Assembly: GCA_963930655.1 (NCBI GenBank)
Contig: OZ005601.1
Location: forward strand, 22,568,921 to 22,632,920
DNA length: 64,000 nt
Direction: 5' to 3'
Source: Myrica gale
Taxonomy: Eukaryota > Streptophyta > Magnoliopsida > Fagales > Myricaceae
Every line of letters begins with the position of its first letter. Position 1 is the first letter of the stretch. The translations under genes were made by a program, and so were the position numbers. Below the pieces are notes generated by a model. That model did no database searches. It saw nothing but the letters and a program-made list of their open reading frames with translations, and was not told the origin of the DNA. Of this stretch, positions 37,118 to 48,189 are shown one piece after another.

Positions 37118-37190
37118 TTATCTTTCTGGATTTTTCCTCTTAAGATTAGATGCTGCGGCAACATCTGAATGGGCCTGACCAAATACGGAC
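37118..37190 (-). CDS. Putative captured terminal exon, opposite strand, inside the MULE
   Basis: The minus strand has an acceptor-like ATGCAG (37196-37191), followed by an open 73-base stretch ending in TAA. It reads VFGQAHSDVAAASNLKRKN with a short tail, composition like a hydrophilic protein C-terminus. Upstream exons were not identified. If real, this is a fragment of a second gene facing the 35001-36109 fragment. Confidence 0.35.
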
Positions 37191-38469
37191 CTGCATGATA
37201 CACAAGCAAAAAGTAAAATGAAGAGAGGTAAATTAGTGATAGAAATAAAGGTGTCTGAAGTGCAGTGCAAGTCTTATTTTTTCGTTTCCTTATGATGAGT
37301 ACAAAAGTAACATTATCCATATGGAGGAACAACAGAATTTGATGTCCCTGTCTGCTTCACTAAACTGCCAACATAATGGAGGAACAACAGAATTTGACAG
37401 CGTACGTAACTTGAAGTTTTGCAAGTGAAACCAGCCAGTTCCTTTCTACCTAGAATAGACAGCCTCGGAAGAAACTTATACAGCCCCTACTGCCATTGTA
37501 GAAGACAGCAAGTTTATGTACAAAGTAATCAAGCTAAATGGTTATAGTAAGACAATAAAAATACATCAACATTAAACAGAACCAGAACTGCAAAGAAAAG
37601 TATGAATAATGTCTACAAGTGGATTGCATCTTTTAGGTTAAACACATAATTAAATGAGTGACTTAAACCTCCCTAAGATACTTTATTGCCATCATCATCT
37701 GCTTCTGTACCATTAGTTCATACAAAAGGCAAGAAAATATCAATCTAACAGAGCAAAATTTCCTCAATCATGACGAAACCAGTGTGCAGAAATACAGGGC
37801 TTCAACCATTTTATGCAAGCAAGTGCTCAGATACCTTCATAGCACAAGAGGTCTCAAAGAGACATAAATACACATGCAGTAATATATTAAATAAAAGATA
37901 CATGATCTTTTACAGAAAGGGCTCAGGATTTGTTAAAGCATATAAACCTAAGCAATGTCAGATCTTAGAAAGGCATAGCCAACGACAAAACAGGACATCA
38001 CCCAAATGGTATAGGAAAGTAAATTCCATTGGTGCGGAAACAAGATCCTGATAATCGCTTACAATACAATCAAAATGCCTCCAGTGCAATTAACAATATA
38101 TAGAGACACATATATTGACAAAAATACTCTCTCTAGCTAGAAATTTAAGGTTTCTTATAACTATTCTCTTTTCAATCGGTTGCTATACATATCTCAATCT
38201 AGAAATTTGAGCTGCTTCCTGTACTGCATGGATGACCAGGAATCCAGTTATGAGTGATCACAGTAACATCGGAAACCATAAGACCCATTAAGGCAACAAC
38301 AACATTTAGACACAAAGACGTGTATCCATTAAGGCAAGAACACAAACGACCCAACCACAGAGAAACCTTATAAACAACCCAACCACAGAGAAACCCAACC
38401 ACAGAGAAATTTAAAGACGAAACGAAAGGCATGAAAAAAAGTGCTTTGAAATAAAATCACGAACCCAAT

Positions 38470-38892
38470 CACAGCATATTTCCGTCGGGATCTGGTCTCC
38501 AAAACGGGAGTAGCAGGTTCCAAATGGCCGGGAGCTTCTCCAAAACGGAGGAGCAGGTTCCAAATCCACCGGGAGCTTCGAAATCGTTGGGGTCGATGGT
38601 GGTTTCAAAATAGGGAGGAGGAGGTTTCCAAATGGGGACGGAATGGGGGGAGGACGGAATGGGGGGATTCGAATTCGAATCCCCAATTTGTCTTAGGTAT
38701 ATTTGGGGATTTTGAAAAGGGTTTGGGTTGAACCGGTTGTTAGCCAAAATCGCCTCAATAAAGTGACCCGGTTTAACCGAACTCCTCATTTATTTGCTGG
38801 CACTTTCGTAGCCGTCGGATGGCTAGGGACTTCATCCCCACCGGTGCTTCACAACGCTTCACAGCCGAACGCTTCACAGGATAACCGAACTC
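38470..38892. repeat. Right terminal inverted repeat of the MULE
   Basis: Inverted copy of 34470-34990, sharing TTTGCTGGCACTTTCGTAG, CCGTCGGATGGCTAGGGACT and TCATCCC with the left arm's complement. The inner part has the matching GGTTTCCAAATGG and GGGGGGATTCGAATTCGAAT. Just inside, at 38349-38410, the unit ACCCAACCACAGAGAAA is repeated about three times. Confidence 0.8.
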
Positions 38893-39292
38893 TTAATAAG
38901 ACTCCAAGAAAACGACCTTCGAGATTGGTGCGTTTTATACTAACGTCTAAGAACTTTAAATGACTTTAAGAAATTTCTACCTAATGTGAACCTTAAATAT
39001 AATTGAAAGCGTCAAATAGCGTGGCATACAATCATACATATAATAATTGACCCTGTAAAACATATAATATTGACTTCATGACTAATCCACATTCCACGAG
39101 TACAACAACGCGTCTGGCAATTATTATATATTTGGCTCAACCATTCCTACATCTCATAGGCACTTTCTATAGCAATCTGTAATTCAAACCTTTCTCAAGT
39201 CTCCAGCAAATTTATTGAGAGATCTCTGACGTTATTACAGCAGCGCTGCTGAGATTCGTGCGGAGTCCTACAATTTAAAGCAGCTGGTACTT

Positions 39293-39671
39293 ATGTCTAC
39301 ATCAAGATCGATTCTTCCTTGCAGTGGCCTTTACAGAGGCACTTCTCGCAGATACCATGCTTCAGTTCGTAATCCGAATCGTCTTTCCATTAGCTCAAAC
39401 TGTTTTCTTGGAAATGGTCATGAGAGTTTGCAATTTCTCAGCAGCGGCCTTAGAGAACTAATTCTCAACAAACCATTATGGTATAGTTATTTTATTGCTT
39501 ATAATGCCCAGAATTTCTTGAGGATCGATGTACAATTGATGGTATTTAAAATTCTATATGAATGTTCGATGTAGGGACATGGCTGCCAATAGCAGTGCAC
39601 AGGCAGGACCTCCGCTTCCTCCTGATCCTTCTCCTGGTTCATGGTAAGACTCTTCTATTGTTTTTCTTCCC

Positions 39672-39721
<50 letters not shown>

Positions 39722-41072
39722 AAGAGTGCTAGTTGTCTTATTGATTTCTAATCCCGGCTCCTGTTAGTCTCATTTTCCTATCGCAAAAGAACTAAAATAT
39801 CAATGTCAATGTCCTTGAAGGAAACTTTGGATTGCTGGAATGATAGCGTCCATGATTCTACCGGTCTTGACAAACAGATGGGGCCCATTACTGAAACTGA
39901 AAAGTAAGGAACTTGAAGCTAGCTGTTCTTCTCCATTCTGCCACTTAATTAACTGCATATTAGCATTAGTTATATATGCATCTTTACTAGCTAGGTCGCA
40001 AGCATCATCCGTATCAACGGATGCATAAATTTCATCAACACGGTCAATATATATAAGGGCTTTAATGTCATGCTTGGATTCAACGCAGGGGAAGTTGAAA
40101 CGGTGGTGGAGACAGCAGAAGCAGTGACAGAGGCCATAGAAAAGGTGGCTGAGGAAGTGGATAGGGTAGCAGAAGAGGTTGCCGGTCACCTTCCAGCAAG
40201 TGGAAAAGTTAAACAAGTTGCAACTTTGATTGAACATATAGCCGAAGAAACAGCCAAGGATGCTCATATGGCAGACAACGCAATTGAGAAGGTTTTACCG
40301 AATACCTTATATTTTTATCTCACTGCATACGGCACCAGTTCCTTCAATGGCATTAACTCTTAACTTAATTTTCTTATGTCCTCTTTTATTAATTTGAGAT
40401 GTTTAAATGCGATACGGTCCATGTAAGAAACGATGAACCGCTGAAGTGTTCGAAACGTATAGGTTTAGGTATCCTTTAGGATCGGCAACTTGGTCCATCT
40501 GATCCAATCTGCTTCTTCTGACTTCAGAAGACGCGCCTCTTATCATACAGGAGAAGGATTATTGACTTTCTATAATTTGATTAAGTTCCCTGGTCAGGTT
40601 CACTGACACTGTGCTTGAAGAAGAACAGTAGATATTATATATCCACTTGCTGAATGGCTTCTTTCTTGCTTCAATAAAATTAATCCAACTTCCTTTTGGA
40701 AGTAGCTTGACTGTTTCCTGCGACCAATAACAAGCTCGGTAGCTTAATTTAATATTCTCGACACGCAGTTTGGAGTGGTTCTTAGATAATTACAAAGTTG
40801 AAGGAAGCAACCAGAGCACATCTTCCTAGTCACAACTTACGTGGAACTTTCTTTCTTTAATATTTCTTTTTCTTTTTCTGCAACTTCCCAAAGCCGTGAT
40901 CTGAATATTGAAGTACACGAGGTTGGCTTACCATTGGTATGCACGAAGTTAACAATTCAAATACACTTTGCAGGTTGAAGAATTGGAGAAAAGGCTGGAT
41001 TCATTCATTGAGCCACTGATTAATCAAGCCCCTAAGATGCCTAAAGAAGCAAATGACCAAAAGTTATCCTAA
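39293..41072 (+). CDS. Putative organelle-targeted membrane protein with acidic helical tail, paralogue A
   Basis: Five exons, 39293-39480, 39575-39643, 39821-39903, 40089-40291 and 40974-41072, all GT-AG with consistent phases, give 213 residues. The first about 62 residues are rich in Ser, Arg and Leu with almost no acids (MSTSRSILPCSGLYRGTSRR), fitting a plastid or mitochondrial transit peptide. A Pro-rich linker ends in PSPGSW, followed by one membrane-span-like segment (IAGMIASMILPVLTNRWGPL). The rest is a charged amphipathic helix/coiled coil (VVETAEAVTEAIEKVAEEV). The family is seen in plants without known function as far as I recognise. The start was chosen by agreement with paralogue B, whose exons 3 and 4 have identical lengths (83 and 203 bases). 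Confidence 0.85.
39675..39719 (+). repeat. (CT)n microsatellite in intron 2 of paralogue A
   Basis: An uninterrupted CT run of about 45 bases, just after the donor of exon 2. Paralogue B has no such run at the same place. Confidence 0.95.
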
Positions 41073-41246
41073 AAGCACCATTCCAGGGCAGGCTGTGTAC
41101 TTAGAAGTGTAATTTGATGACAGAAATTCAAATGTAATTGTGTTCTTGATTTTATTTTTCCTTGTTTCTCTATTTGTAGCTAGGGCCAGTTAATTTAGAA
41201 CTGCTTGCATTCGTTCTTAGCCTTTAATTTGTAAACCGTTACGAAA

Positions 41247-41374
41247 TATAATTCGTCCCCATTTGGATTGTTGGAACGCTTTGTACTTGTGTCCGAACTA
41301 GTGTGAACAAATATTTAGCACGCAACAAAGGGGGAAAAAATATAATTCGTCCCCATTTGGATTGTTCGAATGCT
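41247..41374. repeat. Short direct repeat flanking about 65 bases
   Basis: AATATAATTCGTCCCCATTT followed by GGATTGTT occurs at about 41247 and again at about 41339, with a single-base difference just after. It lies between the end of paralogue A and the outer copia element. Confidence 0.85.
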
Positions 41375-41398
41375 CTCTATTGAGAAGTACCTAAAATT

Positions 41399-41668
41399 TG
41401 TATTGAGGATAATGAGAAACATAAGGAAGATAAGGAAAATTATCCTCACATAATTAAGGATATATAATTTTCAAATTCAAATGTGGATAACGGGAGACAT
41501 CATGAGGAAGCTTATCCTGATCATATGATCAGTGGAGATTTTGTTGGTAATAAGATTGATTTAAATTCAACTCAATCATGGCAAAGGATAATTCAAGGAG
41601 ATAATAAGATTGATTTGATCTCATGAATTTTGCAAAAAATCAACCGTGATCTTCTCTAGCATTCTTCT
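41399..41668 (+). repeat. 5' LTR of the outer copia element
   Basis: Matches 54403-54680 with many substitutions and small indels; shared blocks include AAATTATCCTCACATAAT, GATCAGTGGAGATTTTGTTGG and CTCTAGCATTCTTCT. A PBS-like TGGTGCCAGAGC follows at 41669-41680, two bases off the standard tRNA-Met site. Confidence 0.85.
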
Positions 41669-41714
41669 TGGTGCCAGAGCAGTTTGAGTACAAGCCTTCA
41701 CACACGTTTCTTCC

Positions 41715-42276
41715 ATGGCTTGATCCGCTTCTTTAAACATTCGCAATTTCATCGCCCTTAATCTCAATCCCAACAACTATCCAGTTTTGTGGAGAGAACA
41801 AGCTCTCTCCTTATCTAAAACCAAGACTTGGTCAACCATTTTACCGACCCAGCATCTTAACAATTTATTCTTGTCAAACGAGCAAGTGGCTAACCAGAAA
41901 CTCTCTTGAATCACAACCAAATCATGTCTTCACTAGTTGGCGAAAGTTTGATTGTCTCCCTCGAGGATGGCTCATCAGCACCCTTTCTATAGAAACACTA
42001 GTTCTCGTCATCGGGTTAGATACATCTCGCTCTATTTGGGATCTTATAGCTTACGCACAAGACTCCCAAGATCGAGAGTTCACATAGAGCCAACAAATGG
42101 CATACCTGAGAAAAGATGAAGCAATTCCAACGGTCGATCATTCAAATCCATCTGTGATAGCCTCACCGCAATTGGCAGACCTGTTCCGGACAGTAAAAAG
42201 GTGTTCGACTTACTCACTAGCCTCGGCCCCAACTATAAAGATTTTATGACTATTATGTTGAAGCCCCCACATCCTT
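41715..42276 (+). pseudogene. Outer copia gag, N-terminal part
   Basis: Broken frames show NFIALNLNPNNYPVLWREQ, then CLPRGWLISTLSIETLVL and LFRTVKRCSTYSLAS-type traces of a UBN2 gag. Its last codons encode KPPHP, and the frame continues directly after the inner copia at 47280 (YYELLSQLQGHDMRDNLFGG). Confidence 0.75.
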
Positions 42277-42436
42277 TTTTACAGTAACAATAAATATGTT
42301 ATACAGCTATAAGTTAGTTTGTCAAAGCTGTTAGTTAGTTCTTTATCTACTCTAGCTATTTCAGTCGTGTATATAAGTACCAAGTACTCATTGAATAAAA
42401 TACACTTGCTTTTATACAATTCAGAAGAATGTGAAA
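42277..42436 (+). repeat. 5' LTR of the inner copia
   Basis: 160 bases, about 97% identical to 47115-47274. Contains a TATATAAG promoter-like box near 42370 and AATAAA within GAATAAAATAC near 42396. Confidence 0.92.
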
Positions 42437-42448
42437 TGGTATCAGAGC
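42437..42448 (+). other. Primer-binding site of the inner copia
   Basis: TGGTATCAGAGC immediately after the 5' LTR, the standard complement of plant initiator tRNA-Met. Confidence 0.93.
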
Positions 42449-42686
42449 AAAATTAAGAAAGCTTTCGCATGCATCTTCTACACTCTTCTACATTCTTTCA
42501 ATCTGTCTCATCTGTAAATAGAGCATGATTCCTCGCACCTCAGCAGAGACACTCGATCAATCCTCCCCCAATTTACAACCTCACTCTTCTCCATAGCCTC
42601 AATTTCATCAACAATCTCAATCTCCTTCCAATTCTCCTCCTATCAATCCCATTTTTTCTTCACATCCTCACATTCTGTCTGTCTCT

Positions 42687-43800
42687 ATGGAAGAGAATCC
42701 TTCAAATCCTTTGTATATTCACTATGTCGAGAATCCAAATGTCACCTTAGTATCACAGCCTCTTCTAGGGGCACAGAATTATTCAACATGGAGCAGGTCC
42801 ATGATTATGGCACTCACTTTCAAAAACAAACTTGGATTTGTGGATGGCAGTATCATCAAACCAGATTAGAGCAGTTCATCTCATTTCGCTTGGTGCAGAT
42901 GTAATCTGATCGTCACTTCTTGGATCTTGAATTACATCTCTAAAGAACTTGCAGCATCTATTCTTTACGTAGATTCAGCACAACATCTTTGGACTGAACT
43001 TCGGGAAAGATTTACATAGTCGAATGGTCCAAGAATCTTTCACACCAGAAAAGCCTTTACTACTCTTTTTCAAGGTGCAACCTCTGTCAGTACCTATTTT
43101 ACGAAATTGAAGATACATTGGGATGAACTTCAGTTTTTCTCTTCTCTTGAGACATGCATCTGTGGATCAGAATGCAAAGCTACTAAGTCCATTCTTGCTG
43201 CACAAGAACGTGAATTTGTTTTACAATTCCTCATGGGACTCGATGATAAGTTTTCACCTGTCAGAGGTCAAATTTTGCTATCTGATCGTCTACCAGCCAT
43301 AAACAAAGTCTTCTCTCTTGTTGTCCAAGAAGAAGAACAGCTTGGGGGAACTTCCATTTCACTTTCTGAATCGACTGTCATGAATCTCAAATCTGCCTCT
43401 ACTCGAACCTATGGTGGAAAGTTACCTTCTAAAACAATTTGTACACACTATGGGAAGTCAGGCCATACCATAGATAAATGTTATCGACTCCACGGTTTTC
43501 CACTAGGATTCAAGTTCACTAAGGGCCGAAATGCATCCAACAATCCCTCTGCTCACAGTACCACTCTTGATCAAGACTTTAGTACAACTCCAGGGTTATC
43601 ACTTATCCAAGAGCAATGCCAAAGCCTCATTTCGTCTCTCCAGCAACAGAACATGATGTCCTCAACTCATAATTCTCCTTCGATTAATCATGTGTTCACT
43701 CCTTCAATCTCTACTCCATCACTTGTTCCTAATTTTCAGGTAATCTATCATCTGTTCACTCTATTCCTTCTTCAAATCAATGTCAAAACACCTCACATTC
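42687..43800 (+). pseudogene. Inner copia gag
   Basis: Starts MEENPSNPLYIHYVENPN and continues with LLGAQNYSTWSRSMIMAL and KNKLGFVDGSI, the Retrotran_gag N-terminal signature. In-frame stops fall at about 42867 and 43017. A DUF4219/UBN2-like middle leads to the zinc knuckle at about 43440 (CTHYGKSGHTIDKCYRLHG), in which the second Cys is Tyr, so metal binding is doubtful. Confidence 0.9.
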
Positions 43801-46800
43801 TTGGATCCTTGACACTGGTGTCACCGACCATATGGTTGGTTCTCTTGATCTTTTCACCACTATCATATCCACGGTACACCTGAAAATTAAACTTCCAAAT
43901 AATCATTTTGTGCTTGCTACTCACATTGGCACAGTAGAATTCTCTGATAGTTTTGTCCTTACAAACGTATTATTCATTCCACATTTTACTGTTAACCTCA
44001 TCTCAGCAAGTAAACTAATCACTGACTTGTCTTGCTGCCTCATTTTTCTTCACGATTTTTGTTATATTCAGGCCCTTGCTCCATGGAAGAAGATTGGATT
44101 AGCTAAAATCTTTCAAGGCCTCTATCATTTCTTGCAGCCTATCACAGCTCCTCCTGGTTCAAATAAATTTGTTTCCTGCAATTTCACTGTTAAGCAATCA
44201 GATCTCCTATGGCATTGTCGCCTAGGACATCTTTCTTCTTCTCGTTTGCAGTTAATAAAACCTGTTCTGCCTCTTGCTGATTCTTCCACTTCATATTCTC
44301 ATATACCATGTAATACTTGTCATCTCAGTAAACAAAAGAGGCTTCCTTTTTCTTCAAGTGAATCTCAATCCCAATATATTTTTCAGCTTATACATGTTGA
44401 TATATGGGGACCATTTCATGTTTGTTCCTATGATGGCTTTCAATATTTTTTGTCCATTGTTGATGATTATTCAAGATGCACCTGGATATATCTCATGAAG
44501 TCCAAATCTGACACTCGACAGCATCTTCAATCTTTTTGTTTTCTAGTTCAAAATCAATTCCATACTACTATCAAAACTATTAGATCAGATAATTGTCTTG
44601 AATTTGATATGAAATCCTTTTATCATCAATACGGTATTTTACACCAAAGAAGCTGTGCATACACCCCTCAACAGAACTCCATTGTAGAGAGAAAACATCA
44701 GCATCTTTTAAATGTAGCTCGATCATTACGTTTTCAAGCACATCTGCATATTCATTTTTGGAGTGACTGTCTTCTCACTGGTGTATACATCATCAATAGG
44801 CTTCCTACTCCATTGCTTAAAAACATATCCCCTTTTGAGCTTTTATATGTCAAACCACCAGTTTATACTCACATTAGAACTTTCGGGTGTTTAGCTTATG
44901 TTTCCACGCATCAACACACACACAATAAATTTTCTACAAGGTCTATTCCTTGTATATTCCTTGGTTATCCCCCTGGTACAAAAGGTTATAAATTGTTTGA
45001 TCCATCCACTCATAAAGTCATTATCTCTAGACATGTTATATTCCATGAAATAGTCTTTCCTTTTCAAAACTCTTCACTCAATAATATATCTTTTGATGAT
45101 AATGACTTTCTTCATAATGTTGTTCTTCCAGTAATTCCCCCAGATACTCTCCTTATTCTCATCCTTCTCATCCTTCAGCTTCTATTCTTGATTCCCTTGC
45201 ACATCCTTCATGCACTTCTGATATTCAGCAATCTGTCCTTTCCATTACACCTCCTCTTCCTTTTGTTTCAGCTGATATTTCACCACCAAAACCTCAACTC
45301 ATTAATCATCCTCGCAAGTCATCAATAATCAGGAGACAGCCCGTGTATCTGCAAGATTATCATTGTCATATGGCTGAAAATCTTCAAGGGCATTCACTTC
45401 CTCTTAGTATAGCTGCTACTTTCCCTTTATATCCTATTTCTTCATATCTTTCATACTCTCATCTTTCTTCTTCTCATAAAGCATACACTTTAGCTTTATC
45501 AAGTCACATTGAACCGAAATTTTATCATGAGGCTGTCATTAATTCTTTATGGAGAGATGCTATGGAGGCTGAAATCACCGCCCTTGAGCTCAATAAAACT
45601 TGGGAGTTGACTGAATTGCCACCCAATAAGACAGCCATCGGATGCAAATGGGTTTACAAATGTAAGTTTAGAGCATATGAGAGTTTAGAAAGATATAAGG
45701 CCAGATTAGTTGCAAAAGGTTATACGCAACAAGAAAGGGTAGATTATTTTGACATTTTCTCTCCAGTTGCTAAGCTCACCACGGTTAGATGTGTTAGAGA
45801 TAATATCATAATCAAATCTTAAAGATTTGATATGATATTATCTCTAACAAGATGTTTGCTTGCATTGGCTGCCATTAATCATTGGGATTTGCATCAACTT
45901 GACGTTAACAATGCCTTCTTGCATGGTGAGTTAGATGAGGAAGTATACATGAAGCTTCCTCTTGGGTTTTCTTTTCCTGGTGACACCCGAGTGTGGAAGT
46001 TGCACAAATCTCTCTATGGCCTCAAACAAGCAAGCCGACAGTGGTATCACAAGTTTTCAAACACCCTGTTGCAATAAGGGTTCCAGCAATCTAAATCTGA
46101 TCATTCCTTGTTTACCAAGTCAAATGGGTCTGATTTTATTACTCTTCTTGTATACGTGGATGATATTATTCTTGCTAGCAACTCTAACACCTCTGTTACA
46201 GATTTTAAAGCTTGGTTACACTCTTGTTTCAAGCTTAAGGATCTCGGGTCTTTGAAGTTTTTTCTTGGTCTAGAGGTGGCCAGATCTTCTTCTGGTATCT
46301 CTCTTTGTCAAAGAAAATACACATTGGAAATTCTTGCAGATGCTGGGTTATTAGCTGCCAAACCATCCAAAGTTCCGATGGATTGCAATCAGCAGCTCAA
46401 TCATTCAGATGGTGATGTCCTTGACAATCCCAGTGCTTATCGCAGATTAATAGGACGTTTGTTGTATCTTACAATCACACGTCCTGATATTAGCTTTGTT
46501 GTTAACACACTTAGCTAGTTTTTATCTGCTCCTCGGCAACCTCATCATGAAGCTGCTCTTAAGGTGCTTAGATACCTCAAAAGGTGCTCGGGTCAGGGAA
46601 TTTTTCTTTCTAGCTCATCCCCTCTTCAGCTCAAGGCTTTTTACGACTCAGATTGGGCTTCTTGCCCAGATACCAGACGCTCGGTTACAGGGTTTGCTGT
46701 GTTTATTGGTGACTCTTTGATTTCATGGAAATCGAAGAAACAAACCACTGTTAGTCGTTCATCTGCAGAGGCGAAATACAGATCAATGGCTGTTGTTTGC

Positions 46801-47067
46801 TGTGAAATTAAGTGGCTGGTGAATTTATTTGCTGATCTTCATATTCAGCATTCTCAGCCGGCACTTTTGTTTTGTGATAGCAAAGCAGCTCTACATATTG
46901 CTATCAACCCCATTTTCCATGAGAGAACTAAGCACATTGACATTGATTGTCATGTGGTTAGGGAAATGGTGCAGCACAAGCTAGTTAAAACACTTCATGT
47001 CACCACTGATCATCAGTTAGCAGATTTACTTACGAAGCCCCTGTCCTTGATAAGTTTTCTACTTTAG
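43800..47067 (+). pseudogene. Inner copia pol: protease, integrase, RT, RNase H
   Basis: The protease motif WILDTGVTDHM is intact at about 43802, with a frame change from gag. Pre-integrase LLWHCRLGHLSS is followed by an integrase core with D, D, E in HVDIWGP, IRSDNCLEF and PQQNSIVERKH. RT begins WRDAMEAEITALELNKTWEL, is broken at 45793 by a 57-bp hairpin with a stop, and resumes with [20 protein letters not shown] and VYVDDIILA. A stop at about 46075 replaces an expected Gln/Lys codon and another lies at about 46516. RNase H is readable to its end ([30 protein letters not shown]). Confidence 0.92.
45793..45849. mobile_element. 57-bp hairpin insertion inside the inner copia RT
   Basis: GTTAGAGATAATATCAT... 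pairs almost perfectly with ...ATGATATTATCTCTAAC (one bulged base). It is flanked by AGATGT at 45787-45792 and 45850-45855. Removing it with one AGATGT restores the conserved RT phrase [19 protein letters not shown]. The stop TAA lies at the hairpin tip. Confidence 0.85.
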
Positions 47068-47114
47068 CTGTCAAGCTTGGACTGATTGACATACATCGTC
47101 CAGCTTGAGGGGGG

Positions 47115-47274
47115 TTTTACAGTAACAATAAATCTGTTATACAGCTATAAGTTAGTTTGTCAAAGTTGTTAGTTAGTTCTTTATCTACTCTAGCTATTTC
47201 AGTCGTGTATATAAGTACCAAGTTCTCATTAAATAAAATACACTTGCTTTTATACAATTCAGAAGAATGTGAAA
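47115..47274 (+). repeat. 3' LTR of the inner copia
   Basis: 160 bases, preceded by the polypurine tract TTGAGGGGGG (47105-47114) and followed by TSD copy TCCTT. Confidence 0.92.
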
Positions 47275-47279
47275 TCCTT

Positions 47280-48180
47280 CGTATTACGAATTACTTTCTC
47301 AACTTCAAGGGCATGATATGAGAGATAACTTATTCGGTGGATCTTCATCAAAAACAACCTAGCAATCCAGTTAGTATGCTTTTTATGGGCATAAGCAACG
47401 ATTGGCTGCTCCCTACTCAATTCAACTCTGTGGGCCCTGGCTTCCAAACTCATTACAATGATCATGGACGCAACCAATAAATTCACAAGCAACATTATAA
47501 CAACAATAATTCAAACAACGGGCCTATAAGTAACGTGAATGGTCCACGGTGCCCATCTCCCCCTCACCCTGGTTAGAAATGAATGACACACGTAGAGCGT
47601 GATCTCTACAAAAATGAAGTATGTCAGTATTGCGACTGCACTGGTCACATTGCTAAAATTTGTTGGTAGCTAAATATCGCCAAGCAAAAATAAGGGAACG
47701 AGATCCCAAATGTGCTTGCTGCTTTGACACTTGACAACACTTTTGTGGAAACAAAATGAATCAGTGACACCATCACACCAATGTGTCACATTATATGGCT
47801 GGTAATGCATATATCTCTGAACATTTGTGCTATAGGTGACACAATCATTCGAAATAAAAAAATCTCTATTATCTTTAAAAAAATATGTTGTTTGTTCCTA
47901 ATTTAAAGAAAATCATTTGTAAGTTAGCCAACAATGTGATCAGTTTCCTTTAAATTGTAAATTTTCTAATGTTGGTTTTTGTGTATAGACAAGGGGAACA
48001 GGTCAACCAGTGATAACAGGATATCGCAAGGGTGATCTATATGTTCTGTCCAGTCCACTAGAGCTACATTTTTTCTAACCACTTTCGATCAGGTTCAATG
48101 ACCATTTTGCATCAACGATTAGGCCATCAACAAGCTCCAGCTTTGCTTTTACTTCAAAATAAAGCATGAATATCGACACA
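47280..48180 (+). pseudogene. Outer copia gag end, zinc knuckle, protease/pre-integrase remnant
   Basis: Continues gag (YYELLSQLQGHDM), then a zinc knuckle CQYCDCTGHIAKIC at about 47620. Broken traces follow of LFVPNLKK, TGQPVITGYRKGDLYVLSSP and a pre-integrase motif LHQRLGHQQAPALLLLQNKA-like (about 48110-48165, frames shifting). Recognisable similarity stops at about 48180. Confidence 0.75.
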
Positions 48181-48189
48181 TGTGTAGGA

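Larger units (their letters stand above)
34470..38892. mobile_element. Mutator-like element carrying gene fragments (Pack-MULE)
   Basis: The 4423-bp unit is flanked by the perfect 9-bp direct repeat TTAATAAGA at 34461-34469 and 38893-38901. The ends are inverted copies: GAGATCGGTTATAGTG at the left and, reversed, GAGTTCGGTTATCCTG at the right. Similarity is strong through GATGAAGTCCCTAGCCATCC, CGAAAGTGCCAGCAAA and the inner TTCGAATCCCCCC and CATTTGGAAACC motifs, so arms reach about 400-500 bases. Starting with G and duplicating 9 bp are Mutator traits. No transposase (MULE or SWIM domain) was seen; the interior holds host-like exons. Confidence 0.88.
42277..47274 (+). mobile_element. Younger Ty1/copia element (inner), nested in the outer copia gag
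   Basis: 4998 bp, + strand. LTRs of exactly 160 bases at 42277-42436 and 47115-47274 differ at about 4 positions. TSD TCCTT lies at 42272-42276 and 47275-47279. A perfect tRNA-Met primer site and a G-rich polypurine tract are present. Gag, protease, integrase, RT (YVDD intact) and RNase H occur in copia order, with several stops, a frameshift and a small hairpin insertion. LTRs start TTTTACAG rather than TG, an unusual terminus. Confidence 0.95.

Noticed and set aside
38411-38789. Minus-strand Pro-rich frames
   Set aside because: Same explanation: right inverted repeat of the MULE.
39806-40267. A 153-codon minus-strand frame rich in Cys and Phe
   Set aside because: Antisense to exons 3-4 of paralogue A; the same artefact occurs antisense to paralogue B at 57062-57313, caused by the acidic helical codons on the + strand.
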